DNA of 64,000 bases, from NCBI GenBank assembly GCA_024405735.1, contig JAKSOF010000001.1, positions 108,771 through 172,770 of the forward strand. Reading direction: 5' to 3'. The position numbers and the translations under genes are program-made. The notes under the pieces were generated by a model. The model worked only from the letters and a program-made list of their open reading frames with translations. It was not told the DNA's origin and made no database searches. Positions within the stretch are counted from its first letter, which is position 1; every line of letters begins with the position of its first letter. Shown in pieces: positions 1 to 8,825 of this stretch. Source of the stretch: Victivallaceae bacterium. Lineage in GTDB: Bacteria; Verrucomicrobiota; Lentisphaeria; Victivallales; Victivallaceae.

Positions 1-239
1 CCGGTGAGCAGTTTGTGCGCCAGCGCCTGATGCCCGACGTCGAAAATCAGCGGTTCCGCCGGGATGTCAAAGACGTAATGCAATGCCGTGATCAATTCGA
101 CGCATCCCAGACTGGAGGAAAGATGTCCACCGTTGGCGGCGACCGTCTGAATGATCTCCTGCCGCATATCGGCGCACAATTTTTCCAACTGCGCGACATC
201 ACAGCGTTTCAAGTCGGCTTTTTCGGGGATCGCGATCAT
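1..239 (-). CDS. dxs: 1-deoxy-D-xylulose-5-phosphate synthase, N-terminal part (cut by window edge)
   Basis: Translating the minus strand from the ATG at 239 gives about 79 residues. They carry GHLSSSLG and DVGHQALAHKLLTG, the thiamine-diphosphate-binding start of the DXS family (usual forms GGHLASNLG and DVGHQAYPHKILTG). DXS condenses pyruvate and glyceraldehyde 3-phosphate to DXP, the first step of the MEP isoprenoid pathway. The start overlaps the ispH stop (ATGA, 236-239), so the two are translationally coupled, and the pathway's first and last enzymes are adjacent. A plus-strand reading frame over the same bases (15-395) is a shadow. The C-terminal part lies outside the window. Confidence 0.88.
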   Translation of the reverse strand, partial: MIAIPEKADLKRCDVAQLEKLCADMRQEIIQTVAANGGHLSSSLGCVELITALHYVFDIPAEPLIFDVGHQALAHKLLT

Positions 240-1108
240 CGTGTTTCCTCCGGGGGCAAAAAGCCCAAAGGCAACAACGCATCGATGATTTGCCGGACTG
301 ACTCCTCCGGGGTGCTGGCTCCGGAAGAAATGCCGACACAACTTGCCGACTGCAATTCCTCAAGCGGCAGATCACCGGTGTTTTCGACAAGATAACTTTT
401 TGCGCCGCAGGATGATGCGATCTCCTTGAGACGCAATGCGTTGGAACTGTGAGGCGACCCCGCGATCAAAACGATGCCGCAATGCTCCGCCAGTTCCCTG
501 ACCGCCTGCTGTCGCGCCATCACGGCATTGCAGACACCGGAATGGTCTTCCAGTTGCGGAAAAATTTCTTTTAATCTGGCGGCAACGGCGCGGATCTCTT
601 TTTCATTGCGCGTCGTCTGGCTCAAAAGAAGCGGACAATTCAGTTTTTTATCGATGGCTTCGGCATCTTCCAAACGGGAAACAAAATGGATTTTGCGGGT
701 CCCCGCCGAAGCGGCGACGCCTTTCATTTCGGGGTGCGACGGGTCGCCGAAAAGGATGAGATCGCGCTCCGGAAGAACCGCCGCCGCGGCTTTTTGCAAC
801 TGACGGACAAGCGGGCAGGTCGCGTCGACAAAATGAATGTGACGGCTTTCGGCAGTCGAGATCGTTTCCGGCGGCACACCGTGCGCGCCGAAAAGCAACG
901 TGGCGTTGTCCGGCACCCGGTCGAGCGAATCGACAAAAACGGCACCGCGCGCTTTCATATTTTCCGTCACGGCGCGGTTGTGCACCAATTCGTCAAGCAC
1001 GTAGAGCGGCGCGCCGGATTTCCGGAGCGTTTCATCGAAACGCGACAATGCGCCGCGCACTCCGGCGCAGAAACCGCGCTCTCTGCCAAGCTGGATCGTT
1101 TTTTTCAT
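236..1108 (-). CDS. ispH: 4-hydroxy-3-methylbut-2-enyl diphosphate reductase
   Basis: This is the last enzyme of the MEP pathway: a cytoplasmic iron-sulfur enzyme that converts HMBPP to IPP and DMAPP. The 290-residue protein is of family length. It has the three cluster-ligand cysteines C14 (in GFCAGV), C98 (ATCP) and C193 (GVCNA). It also has substrate-binding H43 and H76, the E127 region (HPEMKG), SSNALRL and the C-terminal GISSGASTPE motif. The start overlaps the miaB stop by 4 bp and the stop overlaps the dxs start by 4 bp, so it sits in the middle of the proB-miaB-ispH-dxs operon. Family assignment is secure. Confidence 0.96.
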   Translation of the reverse strand: MKKTIQLGRERGFCAGVRGALSRFDETLRKSGAPLYVLDELVHNRAVTENMKARGAVFVDSLDRVPDNATLLFGAHGVPPETISTAESRHIHFVDATCPLVRQLQKAAAAVLPERDLILFGDPSHPEMKGVAASAGTRKIHFVSRLEDAEAIDKKLNCPLLLSQTTRNEKEIRAVAARLKEIFPQLEDHSGVCNAVMARQQAVRELAEHCGIVLIAGSPHSSNALRLKEIASSCGAKSYLVENTGDLPLEELQSASCVGISSGASTPEESVRQIIDALLPLGFLPPEETR

Positions 1109-2436
1109 TCTTCAACAATGCTTCCGAAAAGCGAAACTCCGCCCGCCCGAGAGATTTTGACTTTTTTCAACACACCGGACTGTAAATTCGGCGTCGGTTC
1201 AAAATGAACGACGAAATTGGTGCCGGTGCGCCCCGTCCACCGCGCTTCGTTGCGGTGGCTGACGCCCTCCGTAAGCACTTCGACGGTGTCGCCCACTTGC
1301 CGGAGCAACATTTTTTCGACGCGCGCCGAAAGGTCGCCGAGCAGGATCTGATTGCGTTCCTCCTTGACGGTTTCCGGCACGGAGTCGGGACGCTCCGCCG
1401 ATTTCGCACCGGGACGCGGAGAGTATTTGAAAATAAAAGACTGTGAAAATCCCACTTCATTCATCAGATCGCGGGTCATCTTGAAATCTTCATCGCTCTC
1501 GTCGGGAAATCCGACGATGACATCGGTCGAAAACGTGACGTCGGGGATCGCGGCGCGCAATTTTTCGACGTAGCGCAGATAATCGGATGCCGTGTACTGC
1601 CGGTTCATCGCCTTGAGGATGCGGTCGGAGCCGGACTGCAACGGCAAATGGATGTTGTGACACACTTTGTCACAGTTTTTCAATGCCGAAATCAGCCGGT
1701 CGGAAAAGTATGTGACATAAGGCGAAGTGTAACGGATGCGCGCAAGTCCCCTGATCTCATTGAGACTTTCCAGCAACTCTCCGAAAGGGGAAACATCGTT
1801 TGCCGGAGGACGCGTGTTGCCGTTCAAACCGTAGGCGGCGACATTTTGTCCAAGAAGCAGGATTTCCCGTACTCCGTGATCGACCATCTCGCGGGCTTCC
1901 GTCAAAATATCCCCTTTGTCGCGGCTGATCTCGCGCCCGCGCACGTAGGGAACGATACAGTAAGTGCAAAAGCGGTTGCATCCGCGCGTGATCGCGATCT
2001 GTCCGAAAGCGCCGTGATCCTGATGTTCGCCCATTCCCGTCAGTACGTCGGCGGATTCGGCGGTAAATACCTGACGCTGACGTTTTTTTGCAAAATCTTC
2101 GACGATGGAAACGATTTTGTGCAACTGCCCCGTGCCGACGACGAAATCAAGGTGCGGCAATTCTTCAAGCAACTGATTTCCAAGCCGTTGCGCCATGCAT
2201 CCGACGGCGCCGATAAGGATGTCGGGACGGCGGTCTTTGAGTTTTTTGAGGTAGCCGATCTTGCCTTTTGCTTTGCGCTCGGCGGCATCGCGCACACTGC
2301 AGGTGTTGAAAAGCAGCACATCGGCGTCGTTTTCGTCGCAACTGAGCGTATGCCCCGCGCCGATAAGTTGCGCCCCGATCGCCTCGGAGTCACGTTCATT
2401 CATCTGACAGCCGTAGGTTTTGAGATAGATTTTCAT
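1105..2436 (-). CDS. miaB: tRNA-2-methylthio-N6-dimethylallyladenosine synthase MiaB
   Basis: This radical-SAM methylthiotransferase adds a methylthio group to i6A37 of tRNAs. The 443-aa protein has the family order. The N-terminal UPF0004 domain has cluster cysteines C10, C46 and C80. The radical-SAM domain has CX3CX2C at C153, C157 and C160 in TRGCNRFCTYC. A C-terminal TRAM domain follows at about 375-440. Its substrate, isopentenylated A37, is made from DMAPP, the product of the next gene ispH, so the grouping makes metabolic sense. It begins 5 bp after the proB stop and overlaps ispH by 4 bp. MtaB-type paralogues are the alternative, but the ISRDKGD/IRYTSPY region fits MiaB better. Confidence 0.93.
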   Translation of the reverse strand: MKIYLKTYGCQMNERDSEAIGAQLIGAGHTLSCDENDADVLLFNTCSVRDAAERKAKGKIGYLKKLKDRRPDILIGAVGCMAQRLGNQLLEELPHLDFVVGTGQLHKIVSIVEDFAKKRQRQVFTAESADVLTGMGEHQDHGAFGQIAITRGCNRFCTYCIVPYVRGREISRDKGDILTEAREMVDHGVREILLLGQNVAAYGLNGNTRPPANDVSPFGELLESLNEIRGLARIRYTSPYVTYFSDRLISALKNCDKVCHNIHLPLQSGSDRILKAMNRQYTASDYLRYVEKLRAAIPDVTFSTDVIVGFPDESDEDFKMTRDLMNEVGFSQSFIFKYSPRPGAKSAERPDSVPETVKEERNQILLGDLSARVEKMLLRQVGDTVEVLTEGVSHRNEARWTGRTGTNFVVHFEPTPNLQSGVLKKVKISRAGGVSLFGSIVEE

Positions 2437-2441
2437 TTTCT

Positions 2442-3557
2442 CTACACCAAAGTCAAATGATCGCGGTGAATGACTTCATCATCAACGTCGGAGCCGAGGA
2501 TCTGGTGAAGTTCCGAAGATTTCTTGCCGACTATTTTGAGGCACTCCGCCGCCGAAAAGTTGACGAGTCCGCGGGCAAAAACTTTGCCGTCGCACCCCGC
2601 CACCTCGACTGCGTCGCCGCGACGGAAATCGCCTTCGACCGCCTTGATGCCGGAGGGGAGCAGACTTTTGCCGGAATTTTGAAGCGCCTTTGCCGCACCG
2701 TCATCGATGGTGATCTTGCCGCTGGTGCGGCTGAAAAAAGTAAGCCACCGTTTTTTGCCGGGAATTTTGTTCCGCCCCGGCAGAAAGAGCGTACCGATGT
2801 CGTCGCCCGAAATGACGTGCGGGATCGCTTCGCCGTCGTTGCCGTCGACGATCCACATCGCCGCGCCGGAACGCGTGACGATCTCCGCGGCGTTGAGTTT
2901 GGAACGCATTCCGCCGATGGAAAATTTACTGTCGTTGGTATCTCCGGCAAGCGCTTTGATCTCGTCGCTGATCTTTTCCACAACGGGGATGCGGTCGCCG
3001 AGCGAACCGTCTTCATTGCGGTCGCGCAAACCGTTTTCACTGGTCAAGATCAAGGTCAATTCCGCTCCGGTCAGCGCGGCGAGCATCGCGGCGAGGGTGT
3101 CGTTGTCGCCGAATTTCAACTCGTCGACCGAAACGGAGTCGTTTTCGTTGACGATCGGCAAAACATCGTGCTCCCAGAGCGAATTGATGCAGTTCATCAC
3201 GTTGAGATAACGCTCGCGGTTGCGCAGATCGGCGGCGGTCAGCAACAACTGCGCGGAAATGAACCCGTGCTTGCGGCATTCCGCCGAGTAAAGCGCCATC
3301 AATTCCCGCTGTCCGATGGCGGCAAGCGCCTGGACATCGGCAAGTTTGCGGGGACGGCGCGTCAGATTGAGCGCTTCCATCCCGCGCCCGACGGCGCCGG
3401 AAGTGACGAGCAGAACCTTTTTGCCGGTACTGCGGAGCACGGCGATGCCGGAAACCAGCGCGGCGATCGATTTGCGGTCGATCAGCAACCGGGTGCCCGC
3501 TTTGACGATCACCTGACGGCTTGCGGAAAAAAGTTCCTTGCGGATATTTCGAGACAT
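2442..3557 (-). CDS. proB: glutamate 5-kinase
   Basis: It phosphorylates the gamma-carboxylate of glutamate in the first step of proline synthesis. The 371-aa protein has an amino-acid-kinase domain (about 1-260) with VIVKAGTRLL, VTSGAVGRGM, NENDSVSVDELKFGDND and the GGMRSKL motif. A C-terminal PUA domain (about 280-365) is typical of bacterial ProB. It is the first gene of the operon running into miaB (5-bp gap). A good promoter lies at 3598-3626, leaving a leader of about 35 nt with GGAG upstream of the start. proA is not in the window. Confidence 0.95.
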   Translation of the reverse strand: MSRNIRKELFSASRQVIVKAGTRLLIDRKSIAALVSGIAVLRSTGKKVLLVTSGAVGRGMEALNLTRRPRKLADVQALAAIGQRELMALYSAECRKHGFISAQLLLTAADLRNRERYLNVMNCINSLWEHDVLPIVNENDSVSVDELKFGDNDTLAAMLAALTGAELTLILTSENGLRDRNEDGSLGDRIPVVEKISDEIKALAGDTNDSKFSIGGMRSKLNAAEIVTRSGAAMWIVDGNDGEAIPHVISGDDIGTLFLPGRNKIPGKKRWLTFFSRTSGKITIDDGAAKALQNSGKSLLPSGIKAVEGDFRRGDAVEVAGCDGKVFARGLVNFSAAECLKIVGKKSSELHQILGSDVDDEVIHRDHLTLV

Positions 3558-3597
3558 AAAAAAACTCCAAAGAGAAAAAGCGTATGATTTCTGCTAT

Positions 3598-3626
3598 AAT
3601 ATAGTATCTTTCAGGGATTTTTGCAA
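3598..3626 (-). promoter_or_regulatory. proB operon promoter
   Basis: On the minus strand TTGCAA (3621-3626) and TATATT (3598-3603) are separated by 17 bp. It stands back to back with the CBM48 gene promoter; the two -35 boxes are only 9 bp apart. Confidence 0.7.
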
Positions 3627-3635
3627 CCGTAAGAC

Positions 3636-3664
3636 TTGCTTTTTCGGCATATATGGAGTATATT
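3636..3664 (+). promoter_or_regulatory. promoter of the CBM48 gene
   Basis: TTGCTT (3636-3641), a 17-bp spacer and TATATT (3659-3664) lie about 57 bp before the ATG at 3722. It is divergent from the proB promoter. Confidence 0.65.
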
Positions 3665-3721
3665 AAATGACCGCTTCGGAGAAAAAGGTCGTTTCCGGGC
3701 GGCAGAGAAACAAGGTGGTCG

Positions 3722-4003
3722 ATGTTTACAATCAGCAGAAAAAGCGAAGCAGAGGGATTCAAAGTCGAATTCCTTTATGCTCTGGAAAAAGGACATCAGG
3801 TGATGCTTGCCGGTTCTTTCAATGACTGGGAGCAGATACCGATGCTTTTTTCGGACGGTGCGTACCGCGTGACCGTCGAACTTTCCTCCGGCGACCACGA
3901 ATACCGTTTTGTCGTCGACGACACCTGGCAGACCGACGAAACCAATCCGAATTTCACCGCCAACGATTTCGGCACGCTCAACAGCGTGTTGCATATCGAC
4001 TGA
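3722..4003 (+). CDS. stand-alone CBM48/AMPK-type glycogen-binding domain protein
   Basis: The 93-aa protein is a single early-set beta-sandwich of the CBM48/AMPK-beta type. It carries VMLAGSFNDWEQIPM, Y(R)VTVELSSGDHEYRFVVDDTW and DPN-like NPNF toward the end, the usual glycogen-contact and strand landmarks. There is no signal peptide and no attached catalytic domain, whereas this fold usually sits at the N-terminus of branching or debranching enzymes or in AMPK beta. It therefore likely binds glycogen or another alpha-glucan in the cytoplasm as a small adaptor. It has its own promoter, stands between proB (divergent) and dnaE (convergent, stops 10 bp apart), and shows no operon partner. Its function beyond binding is unknown. 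Confidence 0.8.
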   Translation: MFTISRKSEAEGFKVEFLYALEKGHQVMLAGSFNDWEQIPMLFSDGAYRVTVELSSGDHEYRFVVDDTWQTDETNPNFTANDFGTLNSVLHID

Positions 4004-4013
4004 CGCAAAACGT

Positions 4014-7000
4014 CTATTGCTGAACTTCCGTTTCCTTGGGACGCCAGGTCCGCCGCGGCGTTGCAACGAATTCCTTTGCCTTGATCCGGTAGTGACCTTT
4101 GCCTAAAAGCGCGTCGATTTCCGCAAGAAGCGGCATCGAGATCTCCACACAGAGAGTACGGCATTCCAGAAAGACCACCGAATCGTCGCTCTCGTCGAGC
4201 ATACAGAGTTTGACCGTGACATCGCCCGGATGCCGACGCAGGATTTCAGATAGTTTTTTCTGCGTTTCCAAGCCGGTTTTCCCGCGAATAAGATGCAAAT
4301 AAAGTTCGCTGCTCAATTTCTGCGGCGCATCGGTAAGCGGCATCGCCATATCGAGCATCACGCGCGCCGGTTCCGATTCATCCCGTTTGCTGATGGTGAC
4401 TTCAAAGACGCAGGGATTGCCCGGTTCGAGGACGATCCCGGCTTCCCGGAGTTTGGTGAGCGTTTTCTCGTAGACCATGCACTCGCAGTTCGCATCCATA
4501 TCCTCAATGTGCATAACGCCGAACTGCTTGCCGCTGGTTTTGCTGAATTTGTAGGTGATATCGGAAATCATTCCCGTAAGACGCGCCATATCGCCGTCCT
4601 GTTTTTCCGTGACGTTGCGTATCGGCTCGCCGTAAGCGTTGACCAGTTCCCGCAAAGGATCGAGCGGATGCCCGGAAATGTAGAATCCGAGCAACTGCTT
4701 TTCGCTTTTGAGGATCTCGTCCCAGCTGAATTCGGGAAGATCGGGGATCGGAACGGAAACCGCTTCCTCCTTGCCTCCGTCATCGAGCATGTCAAAAAGC
4801 GAGCCCTGTCCGGCGGCGCGGTCTTTTGCCTGACTGGCGGCGAGGGCGATCATCGGTTCGGCGATGGCGAGGATCTGCGAACGTTTGAGTTGCAGACTGT
4901 CGAATGCGCCCGCCCGGGTGAGACATTCCAGCATCCGCGAGTTGACGGCACTGCCGCAACGTTCGCAGAAATCGAGAAAATTCTTGAATTTACCGTCGAT
5001 TTTGCGGCTGTTGATGATCGCTCCGGCGGCGGCTTCGCCGACGCCCTTGATCGCGCCGAGGCCGAAGCGGATGGCGCCGTTGTCGCAGGAAAAACTGATG
5101 CCGCTTGAATTGACGTCCGGCGGCAGGATGTTGATGCCCATATCGCGGCAGGCACGGATCAGAAATGCCAGTTTGTCGGCGTTTTCGATTTCCCCCGTGA
5201 GCACCGCCGCCATGAATTCGACCGGATAATTCGCCTTGAGATAGGCGGTCTGATAGGAAACGATGCCGTAGGCGGCGGAGTGCGATTTGTTGAAACCGTA
5301 TCCGGCGAAAATCTTGATCTTTTCCCAGATCTGATCTGCGAGTTCCGGTGAAATCCCGCTTGTTTCAGCGCATCCCCTGATGAATTTTTCCCGTTGCTCC
5401 GCCATCACGTCGATTTTCTTTTTGCCGATCGCGCGGCGGAGGATGTCGGCGCCGCCGAGCGAGAAACCGGCAAGCGCCTGAACGACTTGCATGATCTGCT
5501 CCTGATAGACCATGATGCCGTAGGTTTCCTTGAGGATCGGCTCCATTTTGGGATGGTCGTAAACGGTCGTTTCCTGACCTTTTTTACGGGCGATGTACTG
5601 CGGGATGAACTGCATCGGACCGGGGCGGTAGAGCGCGACCAGCGCGATGATGTGCTCGATCGTTTCAACACCGAGGTTGCGGCAGAGGCTTTGCATACCG
5701 CCGGATTCCAACTGAAACACCGCGATCGTGTCGCCGCGGCGGAGCATATCGAATGTCTTGGGATCGTCGAGCGGGATCTTGATCGGGTCGATGTCGATGC
5801 CGTGATCTTCCTTTATCATATCGAGCGCATTGCGGATGATCGTCAGCGTGCGCAAACCGAGGAAGTCCATCTTGAGCAAACCGAGGTGTTCGCAGGGTTC
5901 CTTGGGGTATTGCACGACCATATCGCCCTGCGCGCTGCGCGAAAGCGGCACGAGGTTGTCGAGCCTCTGGTCGCCGATGATGACTCCGGCGGCGTGGATC
6001 CCCGTCTGACGGTTCAACCCCTCCAGAACGCGGGCGTACTTGAAAACCTCCTGGACTCTTTCATCGGTTTCGATGAGTTTTTTCAAGTCGGGATTGCGCT
6101 CGATCGCCTTGTCGATGGTGATCTTGAGATCGTCGTCGGGGATGAGTTTCGTCAGTTTGTTGCCCTCGTCGAAACTGAAACCGAGGACGCGGGCGACGTC
6201 TTTCACCACCGCTTTGGGCTTCAACTGACCGTAAGTGCAGATCTGGGCGACGCTGTCGTAGCCGTAACGCTGACGGACGTACTCGATCACTTCGCCGCGC
6301 CGTTTTTCGCAGAAGTCGATGTCGAAGTCGGGCGGGCTGACGCGTTCCGGGTTGAGGAAGCGTTCAAAAAGAAGATTGTAACGCAACGGGTCGATGTCGG
6401 TGATGCGCATCAGATAGGCGACGAGACTGCCCGCGCCGGAACCGCGTCCGGGGCCGACCGGGACGCCGTGATCCTTGCCGTGGCGGATGAAGTCCGCGAC
6501 GACCATAAAGTAACTGCAGAACCCCGTGCGCTCGATGATGCCGAGTTCATACTCCATGCGCTCCAATACCGCCTTGCGCTCCGGCGTCGTGCAATCGTCC
6601 TTGCGCGGGTCGAAATCGTAACGGTACATCATATTGTCGAAGCAGATCTCGCGCAAAGTTTCCTTGGTCGGCACCGACTTGTCGGGGAGATAAAACACGG
6701 GGTAGTGGTTCGCTTTGTAGTCAAAGTGGATCTCGCACCGTTCGGCGATTTTGCGGGTGTTGACGAGCGCGTCGGGCAGTTCGCGGAAAAGTTCCTTCAT
6801 TTCCTCCGGCGACTTGAAATAATAATCGGGGCCCGACATCCGCATCCGGTGCTCGTCGCTCAATTTCATCCCGGTCTGGATGCAAAGCATCACGTCGTGC
6901 GCGGCGGCATCTTCCTTTTTCATATAATGAACGTCGTTGGTCGCCACCATGCCGAGATCGTACTTTTTCGCCATTTCGACCAAAAAGCGGTTTGCGTTGC

Positions 7001-7556
7001 GTTCTTCGGGGATGCCGTGATCCATCACTTCGAGGAAATAACGCTCCTTGCCGAAAAGGTCGCGGTAGAATTGAAGCGCTTCCTCCGCCGCGCGCGGATT
7101 GGAGTCGAGGTAACGCCGTGAAACTTCCCCCTGGATACAGGCGGAAAGCGCGATCAGCCCTTCGTTGTACTGCGTGAGCAATTCATGGTCGATGCGCGGC
7201 TTGTAATACAATCCGTTGCGGTAGGCTTCGGAGATCAGTTTGCACAAGTTGTGGTAGCCCGTGTCGTTTTCGCAGAGCAGAACCAGATGAAAGCCCTTGT
7301 AATGATCGAGGGCAGGGGTCTTGTCGAAACGGCTTCCGGGGGCGACGTAGGCTTCGCATCCGATGACGGGACGCAGTCCCGCCTCGTTGAAAACGCGGTG
7401 ATACTCCTCCGCGCCGCCGACGTAGCCGTGGTCGGTGATCGCCGCGCCGATCATATCCATCGACTGGGCGAGTTTGACGATGCCCTTGGCGGTACAGGCG
7501 CCGTCGAGCATACTGTAATGGGTGTGCAAATGCAAATGAACAAAATCAGCCGGCAT
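4014..7556 (-). CDS. dnaE: DNA polymerase III alpha subunit
   Basis: This is the replicative polymerase catalytic subunit. At 1180 aa it has the usual DnaE order. The PHP domain comes first (HLHLHTHYSMLDG, with the metal-site histidines kept). Then come the C-family palm with the catalytic PDFDIDF motif and GPGRGSGAGS, the fingers/HhH region (KSHSAAYGIVSYQTAYLKANYP), an OB-fold (about 985-1065) and a short C-terminal tail. It is not PolC, because no exonuclease domain is inserted in PHP. It is monocistronic, with a strong promoter at 7604-7632. Confidence 0.97.
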   Translation of the reverse strand: MPADFVHLHLHTHYSMLDGACTAKGIVKLAQSMDMIGAAITDHGYVGGAEEYHRVFNEAGLRPVIGCEAYVAPGSRFDKTPALDHYKGFHLVLLCENDTGYHNLCKLISEAYRNGLYYKPRIDHELLTQYNEGLIALSACIQGEVSRRYLDSNPRAAEEALQFYRDLFGKERYFLEVMDHGIPEERNANRFLVEMAKKYDLGMVATNDVHYMKKEDAAAHDVMLCIQTGMKLSDEHRMRMSGPDYYFKSPEEMKELFRELPDALVNTRKIAERCEIHFDYKANHYPVFYLPDKSVPTKETLREICFDNMMYRYDFDPRKDDCTTPERKAVLERMEYELGIIERTGFCSYFMVVADFIRHGKDHGVPVGPGRGSGAGSLVAYLMRITDIDPLRYNLLFERFLNPERVSPPDFDIDFCEKRRGEVIEYVRQRYGYDSVAQICTYGQLKPKAVVKDVARVLGFSFDEGNKLTKLIPDDDLKITIDKAIERNPDLKKLIETDERVQEVFKYARVLEGLNRQTGIHAAGVIIGDQRLDNLVPLSRSAQGDMVVQYPKEPCEHLGLLKMDFLGLRTLTIIRNALDMIKEDHGIDIDPIKIPLDDPKTFDMLRRGDTIAVFQLESGGMQSLCRNLGVETIEHIIALVALYRPGPMQFIPQYIARKKGQETTVYDHPKMEPILKETYGIMVYQEQIMQVVQALAGFSLGGADILRRAIGKKKIDVMAEQREKFIRGCAETSGISPELADQIWEKIKIFAGYGFNKSHSAAYGIVSYQTAYLKANYPVEFMAAVLTGEIENADKLAFLIRACRDMGINILPPDVNSSGISFSCDNGAIRFGLGAIKGVGEAAAGAIINSRKIDGKFKNFLDFCERCGSAVNSRMLECLTRAGAFDSLQLKRSQILAIAEPMIALAASQAKDRAAGQGSLFDMLDDGGKEEAVSVPIPDLPEFSWDEILKSEKQLLGFYISGHPLDPLRELVNAYGEPIRNVTEKQDGDMARLTGMISDITYKFSKTSGKQFGVMHIEDMDANCECMVYEKTLTKLREAGIVLEPGNPCVFEVTISKRDESEPARVMLDMAMPLTDAPQKLSSELYLHLIRGKTGLETQKKLSEILRRHPGDVTVKLCMLDESDDSVVFLECRTLCVEISMPLLAEIDALLGKGHYRIKAKEFVATPRRTWRPKETEVQQ

Positions 7557-7603
7557 ATCCTGAAAATCCCTGAGTCAAAGTAAAATCGTTGTTTCAGAGG
7601 TCT

Positions 7604-7632
7604 ACTATACCATTTTTTCATTGCTTTTGCAA
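7604..7632 (-). promoter_or_regulatory. dnaE: dnaE promoter
   Basis: Minus strand: TTGCAA (7627-7632), 17-bp spacer, TATAGT (7604-7609), about 48 bp ahead of the dnaE ATG. Confidence 0.7.
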
Positions 7633-7641
7633 GGGGACGGC

Positions 7642-7670
7642 TTGTTTTTTCGGTCAAAATATGATAATTT
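7642..7670 (+). promoter_or_regulatory. azlC: putative azlC promoter
   Basis: TTGTTT (7642-7647), 17-bp spacer, TAATTT (7665-7670), close to the azlC start at 7693. It is weaker than the neighbouring promoters and divergent from dnaE. Confidence 0.45.
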
Positions 7671-7692
7671 ATAAAAACTTCACTGGAGAAAA

Positions 7693-8415
7693 ATGATGCC
7701 GCAATCCGTTGTCCGCCGGGCTTTCGTCGCCTCGCTGCCCGTTCTGATGGGATATTTGTCGATGGGAATGGCGTGGGGCGTTTTGTTTACGACGCAAGTG
7801 CCGCAGGCAGGTCCCGTCGCGGCGGGCGTCGTCAGCGCGGCGACGATTTCCGGCAGTATGCAGTTCGCCGCGGTCGAAATCGTCAAAAACGCCGCGAATT
7901 ATTCTTTGGGACTGATCGCGCTTCTGGCGATCCTCATCAACATCCGCTACTGCGCCTACGGGTTGCCCTTTATCGAAGAATTCAAACGCTATCCGTGGTA
8001 TTTGCGCTGGTATCTTGTCTGCGCGCTGACCGACGAAACTTATGCGCTGCAAGTGCAGTGTCCTTACTCCGGCGGGGGACGCAGCCGCTATCTTTTTTGC
8101 ATCGCTTTCTTTGATGAATGCTACTGGATCGCCGGAACCGTCATCGGCGCGGCGGCGGGGAAACTCATCACCTTTGACACGACGGGCATCGATTTCTCGA
8201 TGGCGGCGCTTTTCATCGTCATCCTCGTCGACCAGTGCCGCGAAAAAAGCAACCGGATCCCCGCAATAACGGGCGGCGTCATCACCGCTGCCGTTTGGGG
8301 ATTCTTTTTCCTCTTTTTGCCCGGACATGTCAACAAAATGCTTTTCCCCGCGATGGCGCTTATCGTATCATCGCTTCTTTTTATGCGTAAAAAACTGGAG
8401 GCGGCGGCATCATGA
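7693..8415 (+). CDS. azlC: AzlC-family branched-chain amino acid exporter, large subunit
   Basis: The 240-aa integral membrane protein has about seven hydrophobic segments and the AzlC hallmarks. These are the start RRAFVASLPVLMGYLSMGMAWGVLF, the STIS-type AATISGSMQFAAVE stretch and ILINIRYCAYGLPF. With AzlD it forms a two-component inner-membrane efflux system for branched-chain and related amino acids. The start at 7693 has GGAG 8 bp upstream. Its stop overlaps the azlD start (ATGA at 8412-8415). Substrate specificity cannot be read from the sequence. Confidence 0.88.
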   Translation: MMPQSVVRRAFVASLPVLMGYLSMGMAWGVLFTTQVPQAGPVAAGVVSAATISGSMQFAAVEIVKNAANYSLGLIALLAILINIRYCAYGLPFIEEFKRYPWYLRWYLVCALTDETYALQVQCPYSGGGRSRYLFCIAFFDECYWIAGTVIGAAAGKLITFDTTGIDFSMAALFIVILVDQCREKSNRIPAITGGVITAAVWGFFFLFLPGHVNKMLFPAMALIVSSLLFMRKKLEAAAS

Positions 8416-8756
8416 CGAATCATCAGATACTGGCGTTGACCGTGATGTCGGCAGTCGTGCTGGCGCTCCGCGCGTTGCCGTTTGCTGTTTTCCGCCACCG
8501 GAAACCCTCTTCGCTCTTTCTTTATCTCGGCAAAACGATTTCAGCGGCGGCGATCGCGATGCTCGTCGTCTACAGCCTGTCAACGGTTTCGGGAGCAGGG
8601 GCAGTTCCCGCCGGAACGATCGGACTTTTTTCCGCCTCGGCGGTCGTCGTGCTGTTGCAGATTTTTTTCAAAAATCCGTTGCTTTCGATCGCCGCGGGCA
8701 CGGTCATATATATGCTGTCGGTGCAAGGCGTTTTGGGAAAGTTGCTTTTTTTCTGA
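8412..8756 (+). CDS. azlD: AzlD-family branched-chain amino acid exporter, small subunit
   Basis: The 114-aa protein has four hydrophobic segments and the AzlD-type RALPFAVFRHRKPSSLFLYLGKTISAAAIAMLVVYSL signature (LRxLPF near the N-terminus). It is translationally coupled to azlC by a 4-bp overlap and is the obligate small partner of that exporter. The pyrR promoter begins only 10 bp after its stop. Confidence 0.85.
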   Translation: MTNHQILALTVMSAVVLALRALPFAVFRHRKPSSLFLYLGKTISAAAIAMLVVYSLSTVSGAGAVPAGTIGLFSASAVVVLLQIFFKNPLLSIAAGTVIYMLSVQGVLGKLLFF

Positions 8757-8765
8757 AAAAAGCGA

Positions 8766-8794
8766 TTGCCAAGCGGTGCTCCCGGCGTTATATT
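8766..8794 (+). promoter_or_regulatory. pyrR: pyr operon promoter
   Basis: TTGCCA (8766-8771), 17-bp spacer, TATATT (8789-8794). The predicted transcript start leaves a leader of only about 25 nt before pyrR, too short for an attenuator. Confidence 0.7.
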
Positions 8795-8825
8795 TATATA
8801 GTTTAAAGAAAAGCCGGAGGGGGCA

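Noticed and set aside
5394..7121. 575-codon plus-strand frame opposite dnaE
   Set aside because: Antisense shadow of dnaE; no ribosome site, no recognisable motif.
8795..8825. Pyrimidine attenuator or riboswitch in front of pyrR
   Set aside because: The leader is only about 25-30 nt, too short for a terminator/antiterminator pair or any known riboswitch.
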